Shown piece after piece: positions 56,095 to 64,000 of a stretch of DNA of 64,000 bases. The notes under the pieces were generated by a model. The model was given only the letters and a program-made list of their open reading frames with translations. It was not told where the DNA came from and ran no database searches. Positions within the stretch are counted from its first letter, which is position 1, and each line of letters opens with the position of its first letter. The DNA is taken from the NCBI RefSeq assembly GCF_000359745.1, contig NZ_AQHN01000013.1, forward strand, positions 150,961 to 214,960. Reading direction: 5' to 3'. A program made the translations under genes and the position numbers. Source of the DNA: Rhizobium freirei PRF 81. GTDB taxonomy: Bacteria > Pseudomonadota > Alphaproteobacteria > Rhizobiales > Rhizobiaceae.

Positions 56095-58116
56095 ATGTCC
56101 ACACCGCGATCCCTGGCTCTGCGGCTTGAAACCACCTGGAACCCGCCAACGGATGACAAGGAGTTTTCCTACGTTCTGCGGCTGAAGAACCTGTCGTCGG
56201 AACCGCTGTCAGGCTTTACGCTCTGCGTCAGCGGCCCCGGCCGCGTTGACCCGGCCGGCATTGTCGAAGGCGCAACGGTCACCAAGCGACTGTCCAATTT
56301 TACCGAATTCCAACCGCCGGAAGGTTTCGTGCTGGCTGGCGGCGAGACATGGACCATTACTGTTCATGCCTTGAGCTGGCCGTTCCGTCACTGGACCGAC
56401 GGCGCCACCAGTGCCTATCTGGCGCTGCCCGATGGAACCGCCGTATCGCTTGCCGCCGAGCCGACACGCACCTCATCGAGCAACGCGCCCTTGAAGCGCG
56501 GTGCCGAAATCTATCCCGTTCCGGCCAATCCCCCGGTGCCGCTGTCGATCATTCCCTGGCCGAACCGTGTTGCAGTTTCCTCCCGCCGCCCGCTGCCGGC
56601 AGGCTTTGTCCTCAAAGCCGATACGCCGGCAGCGGCGGCAGCCGCTGCAAGCTTCACGGCTCTTGTCGAGCATCTCTTTGCAGCGGAAGGCCTTGTTCGT
56701 TCCGAGGCGGAAGGGGGCGCAGGGGTGGTGTTGCGTCAGGTCGAAGGTCTCGGCCCCGAGGCCTACAGGCTGGAATTCTCGCCCGAGGTCGTAACGGTTG
56801 AGGCGAGCGCCCAGACCGGCTTCGTCTACGGGCTCGTTACCATTGGCCAGATCTGGCGCGGCGCGCGGCTGCATCCACAGGCTTTCCATTTTCCGGCGGC
56901 CGGCGAGATCGTCGACGAGCCATCCATGAGCTGGCGCGGCCTGCATCTCGACGTGTCCCGCCAGTTCTACGGCACCGCCGAAATCAAGAAGCTGATGGCC
57001 GTTCTCGCCTGGAACAAGCTCAACCGCTTTCATTGGCATCTGTCGGACGACGAATCCTGGCGCGTGGAAATCGACGCCTATCCGGCACTGACGGAGATCG
57101 GCGCATGGCGTGGCCACGGCCTGCCGCTGCCACCGCTTCTCGGCTCGAGCCCGGCCCGCACCGGCGGTTATTATACCAAGGCGGCGGTGCGCGAGATCGT
57201 TGCTCACGCCAAGGGGCTCGGGATCGAGATCCTGCCCGAGATCGACATGCCCGGCCATTGCTATGCCATGCTGCAGGCGATTCCCGAGCTTCGCGATCCG
57301 AACGAGGCCGGCAGCTATTATTCGGTCCAGGGCTTTCCGGACAATTGCATCAATCCGGCCCGTGAAAAGACCTATCAGGTGATCGAGACGATCCTGTCCG
57401 AACTCATCGAGCTCTTCCCGTTCAAGACGATCCATATCGGTGCCGACGAGGTGCCGCTCGGTGCATGGTCCGGTTCGCCGGAAGCGCTTGCCCGGCTGCG
57501 CGAACTCGCAGGCGATGACGTGGCGGAGGCGCATGCCAAACGTCTGAACGTGATCACCAACACCCACGGCGCCGACGATATTCATGGATCGGGTGCTGCG
57601 GTTCTGCAGGCCGAATTCCTCGAGCGTATCCAGGCATTTCTTGCTTCGAAGGGCTGCGTGACCGGTGGCTGGGAAGAGGCGGCTCATGGCGACAGGATCG
57701 ACAAGGCGAAAAGCTATCTCTGCAGCTGGCGCAATGTCGAGGTGGCTGGCGAACTTGCCGGCCGCGGATACGAGATGGTCGTCTGCCCCGGGCAGGTCTA
57801 CTATCTCGATATGGCGATGCGCCCGGATTGGGATGAGCCGGGCGGCAGCTGGGCCGGTTATTCCGATGCGGAGAAGCTCTACACCTTCGATCCGGTCGGC
57901 GGGTGGACGGATGCGCAGAAGGAAAAGCTCCGTGGGATTCAAGCCTGCATCTGGTCCGAGCCGATGACCGATCGTGCGGTCTTCGACCGGCTGGTCTTCC
58001 CGCGCCTGTCGGCGCTTGCGGAAACCGGCTGGACGAAGCCATCGGCCAAATCCTGGGAGCGGTTCAAGGCGCTTGCCGGCACGATGCCGCTGCTTTACGG
58101 CCTGCATCAATTTTGA
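56095..58116 (+). CDS. Beta-N-acetylhexosaminidase (glycoside hydrolase family 20)
   Basis: 673 aa. The GH20 barrel has SWRGLHLDVSRQFY, NRFHWHLSDDESWRVEIDAY, LPEIDMPGH and the catalytic Asp451-Glu452 pair in TIHIGADEVPLG, with WEEAAHGD and Trp-rich C-terminus. An N-terminal beta domain (about 1-150) precedes it. ATG 56095 gives MSTPRSLAL, with no signal peptide, so it is cytoplasmic and should act on imported di- or oligosaccharides, releasing terminal GlcNAc/GalNAc. Operon-linked to the Dpp-type importer. Confidence 0.93.
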   Translation: MSTPRSLALRLETTWNPPTDDKEFSYVLRLKNLSSEPLSGFTLCVSGPGRVDPAGIVEGATVTKRLSNFTEFQPPEGFVLAGGETWTITVHALSWPFRHWTDGATSAYLALPDGTAVSLAAEPTRTSSSNAPLKRGAEIYPVPANPPVPLSIIPWPNRVAVSSRRPLPAGFVLKADTPAAAAAAASFTALVEHLFAAEGLVRSEAEGGAGVVLRQVEGLGPEAYRLEFSPEVVTVEASAQTGFVYGLVTIGQIWRGARLHPQAFHFPAAGEIVDEPSMSWRGLHLDVSRQFYGTAEIKKLMAVLAWNKLNRFHWHLSDDESWRVEIDAYPALTEIGAWRGHGLPLPPLLGSSPARTGGYYTKAAVREIVAHAKGLGIEILPEIDMPGHCYAMLQAIPELRDPNEAGSYYSVQGFPDNCINPAREKTYQVIETILSELIELFPFKTIHIGADEVPLGAWSGSPEALARLRELAGDDVAEAHAKRLNVITNTHGADDIHGSGAAVLQAEFLERIQAFLASKGCVTGGWEEAAHGDRIDKAKSYLCSWRNVEVAGELAGRGYEMVVCPGQVYYLDMAMRPDWDEPGGSWAGYSDAEKLYTFDPVGGWTDAQKEKLRGIQACIWSEPMTDRAVFDRLVFPRLSALAETGWTKPSAKSWERFKALAGTMPLLYGLHQF

Positions 58117-58135
58117 CAGTTTTATGCATGGTCTT

Positions 58136-58161
58136 CAGGCGCGGCACATGTGCCGCGCCTG
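58136..58161. terminator. Perfect 26-nt palindrome after the GH20 gene
   Basis: CAGGCGCGGCACA (58136-58148) is followed directly by its exact reverse complement (58149-58161), giving an 11-bp stem with a CATG loop. It lies between the convergent hexosaminidase and ROK genes, 19 nt after the former, and can end transcripts from either side. It lacks a T-run. Confidence 0.6.
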
Positions 58162-58201
58162 ATTGCGTTCAATGGCTCGCAAGTTCAATCGTCTCCGCCA
58201 C

Positions 58202-59428
58202 TCATCCCGCCTGCTCGGCGGCACGGTGGATGATCGGCTTCTGCAGGACATCGAATTGCGGATTCGTTTCCGAAAAGATCGGCAGTGCGGCGGCGCCGAG
58301 AATGGCGGTGTCCTTGCCGGTTGCCCCGACCATGAGGCGAGGGATCTTGCGCTCTTCCATCGGGTTCACGGGGATATGGAGCGGTTCGACGCGTTCGGCG
58401 AGGCCGGTCATCAAAGACGGCGGCGCGCTGCCGCCGAGCACGATCGTTTGCGGATCGAAGGCAAGCTCGAGAAAGTCGATCGTTTGACGCAGCGGCTGCA
58501 CCGCCTGTTCCAGCCAGGTCTGCAGGCCGCGGCTGTTGGCCGCAATCATCGCGTCCAGATCGTCGGGGTCCAACTCCTGGGCATCCTCGATGCCGAGACA
58601 CTCGTAGGCGACGGACGGTGAGACATAGCGATCGAGGCAACCGCGCTTGCCGCAGGTGCACAGCCTGCCATGCGGCTCGACGATGATGTGGCCGATTTCG
58701 CCGGCATTGGCACGGCTGCCCTTATAGAGGTGACCATCGAGGAACATGCCGGCGCCGATACCGCCATCGCCCGCAAGAAAAAGATAGACGAAGCTTCCGA
58801 GGCCGCGTGCGACACCGTAAAGGCGCTCGCCGATCGCGCCTGCGGTCGCATCATTCTCGACAAGCACAGGCAAGCCGATTAACCGCTCAAGCTCTCTGGC
58901 CACGGGAAAATTTTGCCAGCCCGGCAGATTGAGCGGGCTGAGCGAGGTTACACCACCATCGGCATAACGTCCGGGCAGCGCGATCCCGACACCGAGCAGC
59001 CGGTCCCGATCGAAAGAGAAGGCCTCCTGCAGATCCCTGACGATGGCGGCAAAGACCGGCATCGCTTCGGTCGGCCCTGGCCTGTCGACATGGCGATCGA
59101 TGCGCGCGCAGACCGTTCCGGATAGGTCCGTCAGCACGCCGGCCGCGCGCTGGCGGCCGAGTTCAAGACCGATGGAGTAAGCACCGCTGGGATTGATGGT
59201 ATAGGGAATGATCGGCTGACCGCGGGCGATCTTCTGCGCCTCCATCGGGATCAGCAGATGCGAGCGTGCAAGCTCCTCGACGATGTTGGATACCGTCTGT
59301 GTCGTCAGCGCCGTCAAGCGGGCGATTGCCGCGCGCGACAACGGCCCGTTGGTGCGGATGGCCTCGATCACGACACGCCGGTTATGCGATTTGGCCTGTT
59401 CGAGATTCGTGCCTGAAATTGTCTTCAT
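58202..59428 (-). CDS. ROK family transcriptional regulator (NagC/Mlc-like)
   Basis: 408 aa. N-terminal winged helix (IRTNGPLSRAAIARLTALTT, QTVSNIVEEL, about 24-55), then a ROK sugar-kinase fold with VGIALPGR, ENDATAGAIGE, NAGEIGH (241-247) and the zinc-binding CTCGKRGC (Cys257, 259, 264). Such regulators respond to sugars such as GlcNAc-6-P or glucose. It is convergent with the hexosaminidase operon and the likely controller of it. No strong ribosome site precedes ATG 59428. Confidence 0.9.
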   Translation of the reverse strand: MKTISGTNLEQAKSHNRRVVIEAIRTNGPLSRAAIARLTALTTQTVSNIVEELARSHLLIPMEAQKIARGQPIIPYTINPSGAYSIGLELGRQRAAGVLTDLSGTVCARIDRHVDRPGPTEAMPVFAAIVRDLQEAFSFDRDRLLGVGIALPGRYADGGVTSLSPLNLPGWQNFPVARELERLIGLPVLVENDATAGAIGERLYGVARGLGSFVYLFLAGDGGIGAGMFLDGHLYKGSRANAGEIGHIIVEPHGRLCTCGKRGCLDRYVSPSVAYECLGIEDAQELDPDDLDAMIAANSRGLQTWLEQAVQPLRQTIDFLELAFDPQTIVLGGSAPPSLMTGLAERVEPLHIPVNPMEERKIPRLMVGATGKDTAILGAAALPIFSETNPQFDVLQKPIIHRAAEQAG

Positions 59429-59720
59429 GAGAGGATTGCGAATTTCTGAAACAGCGTTCGGTTCGTGTTGTTGTTTGCCACGGACGCCGGCGCGTGACGG
59501 GGAGGGCGCGGCGCTTTGCCATTGCTTGCCCTTATGTGATTACTCTCCATTCTTTTGTCTATCGATTCAAGTCGCTACAACTCGATGAGCCAAGGGTAGA
59601 GCTTGTTTAAAAGCAGTTTTTCAGTGTCTTCGATGATTGAGGACGTCTTTACTATGGCAGGCGTTCGGTTAGACTCCGGTTACCTCGGCATTTTGCAGAG
59701 GTTTGCCCCGGAGGACTTCG
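59429..59720. other. Intergenic region between ROK gene and psiF-like gene
   Basis: 292 nt holding the promoters of the divergent ROK and psiF-like genes. An imperfect ATTTC-T-GAAAC repeat lies 22 nt from the ROK start. No other structure recognised. Confidence 0.3.
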
Positions 59721-59969
59721 ATGATCAAACTGCTCGGACTTGCGATTTTTTCCACTTGCCTTGCCACTGGAGCAATGGCTGCCGATGCCACCTGTAAGGC
59801 TCAGGCTGCCGACAAGAAGCTGGCAGGGGCAGCCTTGACCAGCTTCAGCAACAAATGCGCGAAGGATGCGGCGACCTCTTGCGACGCCCAGGCGGCGGCA
59901 AAGAAGCTTGCAGGCGCTGCCAAGACGAGCTTCGTCAAGAAGTGCACGGCCGATGCGGTTGGCGGCTGA
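59721..59969 (+). CDS. PsiF-like secreted protein
   Basis: 82 aa. Signal peptide 1-20 (LAIFSTCLATGAMA) then two PsiF-type repeats: CKAQAADKKLAGAALTSFSN and CDAQAAAKKLAGAAKTSFVK, each ending KC. CCGGAGG precedes ATG 59721. The family was named after phosphate-starvation-inducible psiF of E. coli; the biochemical role is unknown. Confidence 0.87.
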   Translation: MIKLLGLAIFSTCLATGAMAADATCKAQAADKKLAGAALTSFSNKCAKDAATSCDAQAAAKKLAGAAKTSFVKKCTADAVGG

Positions 59970-60041
59970 TCGCAGACGCGATTGTTGAGCAAAGATCCCC
60001 GGCTTCGCCGGTCGCTTGGGATGTGACGAACTATTGCCGTT

Positions 60042-60079
60042 AAAACGCTGTGATGCGCATTGTCGCGTCTCAGCGTTTT
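60042..60079. terminator. Hairpin terminator after the psiF-like gene
   Basis: AAAACGCTG (60042-60050) pairs with CAGCGTTTT (60071-60079), nine pairs with an A-run before and a T-run after, so it can work in both directions. It lies 72 nt after the psiF-like stop and 100 nt from the convergent LprI-like gene. Confidence 0.75.
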
Positions 60080-60178
60080 CGTTTCCGTAAGGTGATATCT
60101 CCCGGCCTTTCAGGCGCCGTTACGCTCCGCGCAATGGCTAATATGATCGTATACTGGACTGCTATCTGCGATGTCGCA

Positions 60179-60808
60179 TCACTGCCGGCGATAGATGCCT
60201 TGCATGGTAACGCCGTTGGCAAACTGGCATGCTCCCGACTGTGAGACGCGCCAGGTCTGGGCGTTCAGACGATCAAAACCGATGGAGCAATTGTCGGCGG
60301 AGAGCTTTCCATGCCCCTCCTTAAGAGGAATGACGCCGCTGACATTGTCCGCGTTGACGTCGCCCGCATCGACCCCGCCCGGCCCGACAAAGCTTGAAGC
60401 CAAAGAGACTGCCGCGAGACCATCGATCGGGCCGAATATGGAAAGATCGCCTTCATTGCCATTGGCATTTTCGGCGGTGAGGTTGATGGAAACGCGGCGC
60501 CCGCCCTTGGTCGTCATAAGGAAGCCGATCTGATCGTCATATGCCTGTCGGACACAGGCAGCATCCGTGCATGATTGCAGCGATTTCACCCAGCGTTGTT
60601 GCCGCTGCTTGATCTTGTCCGCATCCTCCTTCACGGCGGCGGCATAGAGATTGCTCATGATCACGTCTCGCGTCCGAAGGGTCTGATCCGCGCAAATCAG
60701 ATGATCGCTTGTTGACGCGGCTTTTGCGCAATCAATGCCAGCCGCCATGGTCGGCAAGGCGAACAAACTGCCGATAACTGTTGCCAGGGCGAGTTTCGGG
60801 ATCGTCAT
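60179..60808 (-). CDS. LprI-like / DUF1311-type secreted protein
   Basis: 209 aa. Signal peptide about 1-22 (ALPTMA before AGIDC). The DUF1311/LprI segment IDCAKAASTSDHLICADQTL, then WVKSLQSCTDAACVRQAYDD, with paired cysteines, is followed by a C-terminal beta-rich domain (about 115-209) with two more cysteines. GGAGG precedes ATG 60808. Some relatives inhibit lysozyme; this is not proven here. Confidence 0.8.
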   Translation of the reverse strand: MTIPKLALATVIGSLFALPTMAAGIDCAKAASTSDHLICADQTLRTRDVIMSNLYAAAVKEDADKIKQRQQRWVKSLQSCTDAACVRQAYDDQIGFLMTTKGGRRVSINLTAENANGNEGDLSIFGPIDGLAAVSLASSFVGPGGVDAGDVNADNVSGVIPLKEGHGKLSADNCSIGFDRLNAQTWRVSQSGACQFANGVTMQGIYRRQ

Positions 60809-61127
60809 TGGGGCCTCCGTTTCCAATCATCCCAACTAACTATATCTGAAGTTGCCATCGTAAAGGGCGAGCGCAGCCGTCGCTTGGAAACATGCTCCTG
60901 ATTATTGGAGCGGTGTTCCCTATCAGAGTGCTGCAGACAGTGAACGTCATGGCAGGCGGAGAGGCTGTCTCAGGTCCGTCGAGCGCCGCACATGCGCGGC
61001 TCTTGAACTTGCGCCGACGGCTCCTCATCTGAATATCAACTGTTCCAACCTGTCGAACTGACAGCTTCCTGCCTTTTACAGCTGCTGCCGGTCCTCGTGG
61101 CGACGCACCTGCGTCCTAGGAGTTTTC
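60809..61127. other. Intergenic region between LprI-like and protease genes
   Basis: 319 nt between divergent genes, presumably with both promoters. No motif, repeat or small gene was convincing. Confidence 0.3.
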
Positions 61128-62090
61128 ATGGGCTTTATTGATCCTGACATCCAGCCGTCAGCCGATGCCGAGCTGCTGGATATCTATTCTCAAACGGTAT
61201 CGAGTGCGGTCGATCTCGTCGGGCCGGCCGTCAGCCGGATCGAGCGATTGGGCGGCCGCGCCGGGCATGGATCCGGCTTCGCCATTTCGCCGGATGGCCT
61301 CGTCGTCACCAACAATCATGTGGTGGATGACGCGAAGGCCGTGCGCATCAAGACCCCGGAAGGGGCAACCGTCGAAGGAAGGGTGCTCGGGCGCGATCCG
61401 GATACCGACCTCGCGCTTATCCGCGCCAATGACTGGCCCGGCAATTGGGCGAGACTTGGCGATTCCAAGTCGCTGAAGCGCGGTCACATCGCGATCGCCA
61501 TCGGCAATCCGCTCGGCTTCGAATGGACCGTCACGGCCGGCATCATCTCGGCGCTTGGCAGGTCGATGCGAGCGGCGAGCGGGCGGCTGATGGAAGACAT
61601 CATCCAGACGGATGCTGCGCTCAACCCCGGCAATTCCGGCGGTCCGCTGGTCTCGTCGGCGGGCGAGGTAATCGGCGTCAATACCGCCGTCATCCAGGGG
61701 GCGCAGAGCATTGCCTTTTCGGTCGCCTCCAACACAGCCAGGCATGTCGTTTCCGAAATCCTGCGTTTCGGTCACGTCAGGCGCGCCTATATCGGCATTG
61801 CGGCCGACACGGTGGAGCTGCATCGGCGCATAGCGCTGGAGGCTGGCGTCACGCATTCGACGGCCGTACGCTTGCGCCGTGTCGAAAAGGATAGTCCCGC
61901 TGAAAGAGGTGGCCTGCAGGAGGGTGACTACCTGCTTGCCATCGATGGCCACGCCGTATCGGGCATAGATGATGTCGTGAGGCTGCTTGATGGCGACAAG
62001 ATCGACACGGAGATCGAGGTACTGATCTTCAGCGTCGGTGGTTTGATCGAGCGCAAGCAAGTGAAGCCTTCGGCACGGCCGGCCATCTAA
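61128..62090 (+). CDS. S1C family serine protease (HtrA/DegP-like), PDZ-containing
   Basis: 320 aa. Catalytic triad visible: His64 in TNNHVVDDA, Asp94 in DTDLALIRA, Ser170 in ALNPGNSGGPLVS. A single C-terminal PDZ domain (about 215-310: AERGGLQEGDYLLAIDGHAV). AGGAG precedes the ATG. No signal peptide or membrane helix is present (MGFIDPDIQPSADAELLDIY), so it appears cytoplasmic, unusual for HtrA proteins, which normally guard the periplasm. Confidence 0.9.
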   Translation: MGFIDPDIQPSADAELLDIYSQTVSSAVDLVGPAVSRIERLGGRAGHGSGFAISPDGLVVTNNHVVDDAKAVRIKTPEGATVEGRVLGRDPDTDLALIRANDWPGNWARLGDSKSLKRGHIAIAIGNPLGFEWTVTAGIISALGRSMRAASGRLMEDIIQTDAALNPGNSGGPLVSSAGEVIGVNTAVIQGAQSIAFSVASNTARHVVSEILRFGHVRRAYIGIAADTVELHRRIALEAGVTHSTAVRLRRVEKDSPAERGGLQEGDYLLAIDGHAVSGIDDVVRLLDGDKIDTEIEVLIFSVGGLIERKQVKPSARPAI

Positions 62091-62148
62091 GCCGATACGG
62101 CAACCCATATTGTCGGCAGCGTCGGAGATCGACGCTGCCGATTGCTTG

Positions 62149-62925
62149 TTACCCTCTGCCGACCAGCGGCATTTTCGTTGCCATCACAGTCATCGACAGC
62201 ACGTTGGCATCGAGCGGCAGCGTCGCCATGTAGACGACGGCGCGTGCGACATGGTCTGCCGAGATCGTCGGTTCGGCTGCGGTCTCGCCATTCGCCTGCA
62301 ATACTCCGGCGCTCATCCTCGCGGTCATGTCGGTGGCGGCATTGCCGATATCGATCTGGCCGCAGGCGATATCGAAAGGGCGGCCATCAAGCGCAGTCGA
62401 TTTCGTCAGGCCGGTGATCGCATGTTTGGTGGCGGTATAGGGTGCCGAATGCGGTCGAGGCGTCGTCGCCGAGATCGAGCCGTTGTTGATGATGCGGCCG
62501 CCATGCGGCACCTGGGCTTTCATCAGGCGGAAGGCCTGCTGCGTGCAGAGAAATGCGCCGGTCAGGTTCGCACCGACGATGGCATTCCACTGCTCGAAGC
62601 TTAGTTCCTCCATCGGCACGGCCGGCAAGCCCATGCCGGCATTGTTGACCAGAAGGTCGAGGCGGCCATAGCGGCTTGCGATGGCATCGAAAAGGCTGCG
62701 GACCGCGGTAGGGTCGCAGACATCGGCCGCAACCGCCAGAAATTCCGCGCCGGTTTCCTCGGAAAGTTCGCGGGCGGCATTTTCGAGAACGTCAAACCGG
62801 CGCCCCGAAATGACGACCTTGAAGCCGGCCGAGCCGAGCGCTTTCGCGATGGCGCGGCCGATGCCCGTGCCACCGCCCGTCACCAGCGCGATGGCGTTCT
62901 TTGTGTTCGATGCAATCCCCGTCAT
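62149..62925 (-). CDS. SDR family oxidoreductase
   Basis: 258 aa. [20 protein letters not shown] cofactor loop, [11 protein letters not shown] and catalytic [18 protein letters not shown] precedes ATG 62925. It overlaps the stop of the upstream epimerase-like gene by 4 nt (ATGA), so the two are co-translated. Likely acts in the same sugar-acid pathway; exact substrate unknown. Confidence 0.87.
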   Translation of the reverse strand: MTGIASNTKNAIALVTGGGTGIGRAIAKALGSAGFKVVISGRRFDVLENAARELSEETGAEFLAVAADVCDPTAVRSLFDAIASRYGRLDLLVNNAGMGLPAVPMEELSFEQWNAIVGANLTGAFLCTQQAFRLMKAQVPHGGRIINNGSISATTPRPHSAPYTATKHAITGLTKSTALDGRPFDIACGQIDIGNAATDMTARMSAGVLQANGETAAEPTISADHVARAVVYMATLPLDANVLSMTVMATKMPLVGRG

Positions 62926-63908
62926 GCGACTCTCCCGTCCAATTCGTCCTCGATATGCGCTTGCACGATCTCATCAAAGCTCTGTTCGGCTTTGAAGCCA
63001 AGATCACGAGCGCGCTGGGCATCGAACCGCGTCGGCCAGCCGGCGACGATCCGCTCGATCACCGGGTCCGGTTCACGGCGGAGGAGGGCAACGGCCTTGT
63101 CGCCGCCGACACGGCGCAGCGCGTCGATCTCGTCGGAAACGAGCGCCGAAAGCCCTGGCATGGTGAGATTGGGCCGCGGGCCAACCTTCGCGGTGTCGAG
63201 CGTGGCGGCATGCACGAAGAAGCCGACGGCGGAGCGGGGGCTTGCGAACCAGTGCCGCACCGTATCGCTGACCGGCAGGATAGCCTCCTTACCAACAAGC
63301 GGTTCGCGCAGGATGTTGGAGAAGAAGCCGGAAGCCGCCTTGTTCGGTGCACCGGGGCGCACGCAGATGGTCGGCAGCCTGATGCCGATGCCGTCGAAAA
63401 TGCCGCGGCGCGAATAATCGGCGAGCAGGAGCTCGGCGATCGCCTTCTGGGTGCCATAGCTCGTCAGCGGCGCGGTCAGGAATTCATCGCCGATGACCTC
63501 GGGAAAGGGTGTTCCGAACACGGCGATGGAAGACGCGAAGATGACGCGCGGGACGTATGCGGATTTCTGGCCTTGCTGTCTGATGGCATCGAATAGCGCC
63601 CGTGCACCGTCGAGATTGACCGCATAGCCCTTGTCGAAGTCGGCCTCTGCCTCGCCGGAAACGATGGCGGCGAGATGGAAGATCATATCCGGGCGATCTT
63701 CGATGAGCTTGTCGGCAACGCCCGATGTCGCAAGGTCGACCGTCAGGGCCTTCGATACGGATGCGAGCGCTTCCGGCACCGGCGGCTGGAAGGCATCGAC
63801 CAGCGTCAGCTTATCGATGGCTTGTCCGAGAATTTTCGGCTCGGCGGCAATGCGGTTGACAAGCTTGCGGCCGATCATGCCGGCGGCGCCCAGGATCAAA
63901 ACATGCAT
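62922..63908 (-). CDS. denD: NAD-dependent epimerase/dehydratase, D-erythronate dehydrogenase-like
   Basis: 328 aa. Rossmann start [20 protein letters not shown], then [29 protein letters not shown] and catalytic Tyr-Lys in [20 protein letters not shown], followed by [20 protein letters not shown]. This matches DenD/OtnD-type proteins, which oxidise D-erythronate to 2-oxo-erythronate. GGGAGGA precedes ATG 63908. Kinase and isomerase partners, if present, lie outside the window. Confidence 0.78.
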   Translation of the reverse strand: MHVLILGAAGMIGRKLVNRIAAEPKILGQAIDKLTLVDAFQPPVPEALASVSKALTVDLATSGVADKLIEDRPDMIFHLAAIVSGEAEADFDKGYAVNLDGARALFDAIRQQGQKSAYVPRVIFASSIAVFGTPFPEVIGDEFLTAPLTSYGTQKAIAELLLADYSRRGIFDGIGIRLPTICVRPGAPNKAASGFFSNILREPLVGKEAILPVSDTVRHWFASPRSAVGFFVHAATLDTAKVGPRPNLTMPGLSALVSDEIDALRRVGGDKAVALLRREPDPVIERIVAGWPTRFDAQRARDLGFKAEQSFDEIVQAHIEDELDGRVA

Positions 63909-64000
63909 ATCGGATTTTCCTCCCAATAGGCGAGTGTCAGTCTTCGGGAGAATTCCCGTGCGAATGGTTTCGACGGCCTTCGGCGTTCTGAGGCGGCCGT
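63909..64000. other. Window edge upstream of the denD-like gene
   Basis: 92 nt on the minus strand. Two frames are open: one could be the last 20 residues of an upstream gene (stop at 63937-63939), the other runs into the denD start. Neither can be recognised, so an upstream partial gene is possible but not called. Confidence 0.3.

Noticed and set aside
63909..64000. Possible C-terminus of another sugar-acid gene at the window edge
   Set aside because: Only about 20 codons are visible in either open frame and nothing is recognisable.

Overview
The window looks like chromosome or chromid DNA from a Rhizobium-type alphaproteobacterium (Rhizobiaceae). The basis is high-GC coding DNA throughout, family-level similarity of many products to rhizobial proteins (uronate dehydrogenase, PsiF-like, KGG and DUF2934 small proteins, HpaBC, stand-alone LigD polymerase), and one GGAAC-type general-stress promoter candidate. 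No rRNA, tRNA, CRISPR array or prophage was recognised. The only mobile element seen is a group II intron.

Layout. 1-6183: an amidohydrolase (5' end outside the window) followed by a branched-chain-amino-acid-type (Liv/Urt) ABC importer, with the LivM permease fused to the LivG ATPase. 6211-12766: a GST, a two-component flavin hydroxylase (hpaBC) divergent from an AraC regulator, a phytanoyl-CoA-dioxygenase-like enzyme divergent from a second AraC regulator, and a DxD-type glycosyltransferase-like protein. 13026-17445: small proteins, a DUF1269 membrane protein, a FUSC-type protein and an acyltransferase-3. 17574-21855: a cobalamin riboswitch followed by nrdHIEF (class Ib ribonucleotide reductase). 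22122-24633: an HU (hup) gene split by a 2,233-nt group II intron. The boundaries are readable and exact removal restores a 92-residue HU protein. 25060-27910: a small protein, a Tim44-like protein and a zinc alcohol dehydrogenase.

28264-37128: kdpFABC-kdpDE with two extra tiny membrane-protein genes (27 and 53 aa) and a PtsN (EIIA-Ntr) paralogue directly downstream, so K+ uptake, sensing and PTS-Ntr signalling sit together. 37303-41115: a sulfate/thiosulfate ABC importer. 41119-44437 (minus strand): uronate dehydrogenase, an endonuclease/exonuclease/phosphatase-family protein and a cardiolipin-synthase-like PLD. 44787-49805: stress-type small proteins (DUF2934, KGG), a GST, an isoprenylcysteine methyltransferase-family protein, a stand-alone LigD polymerase domain, an SDR and RidA. 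50249-59428: a Dpp/Opp-type ABC importer, a GNAT, a cytoplasmic GH20 beta-N-acetylhexosaminidase and a convergent ROK regulator, which together suggest chito-oligosaccharide uptake and breakdown. 59721-63908: PsiF-like and LprI-like secreted proteins, a cytoplasmic-looking HtrA-type protease, and an SDR/epimerase pair resembling D-erythronate catabolism.

The strongest second-look items are the group II intron inside hup, the B12 riboswitch over nrdHIEF, the kdp locus with extra small proteins plus ptsN, and the GH20-linked peptide-type transporter. All functional calls come from reading translated sequence and motifs; no database search was run.
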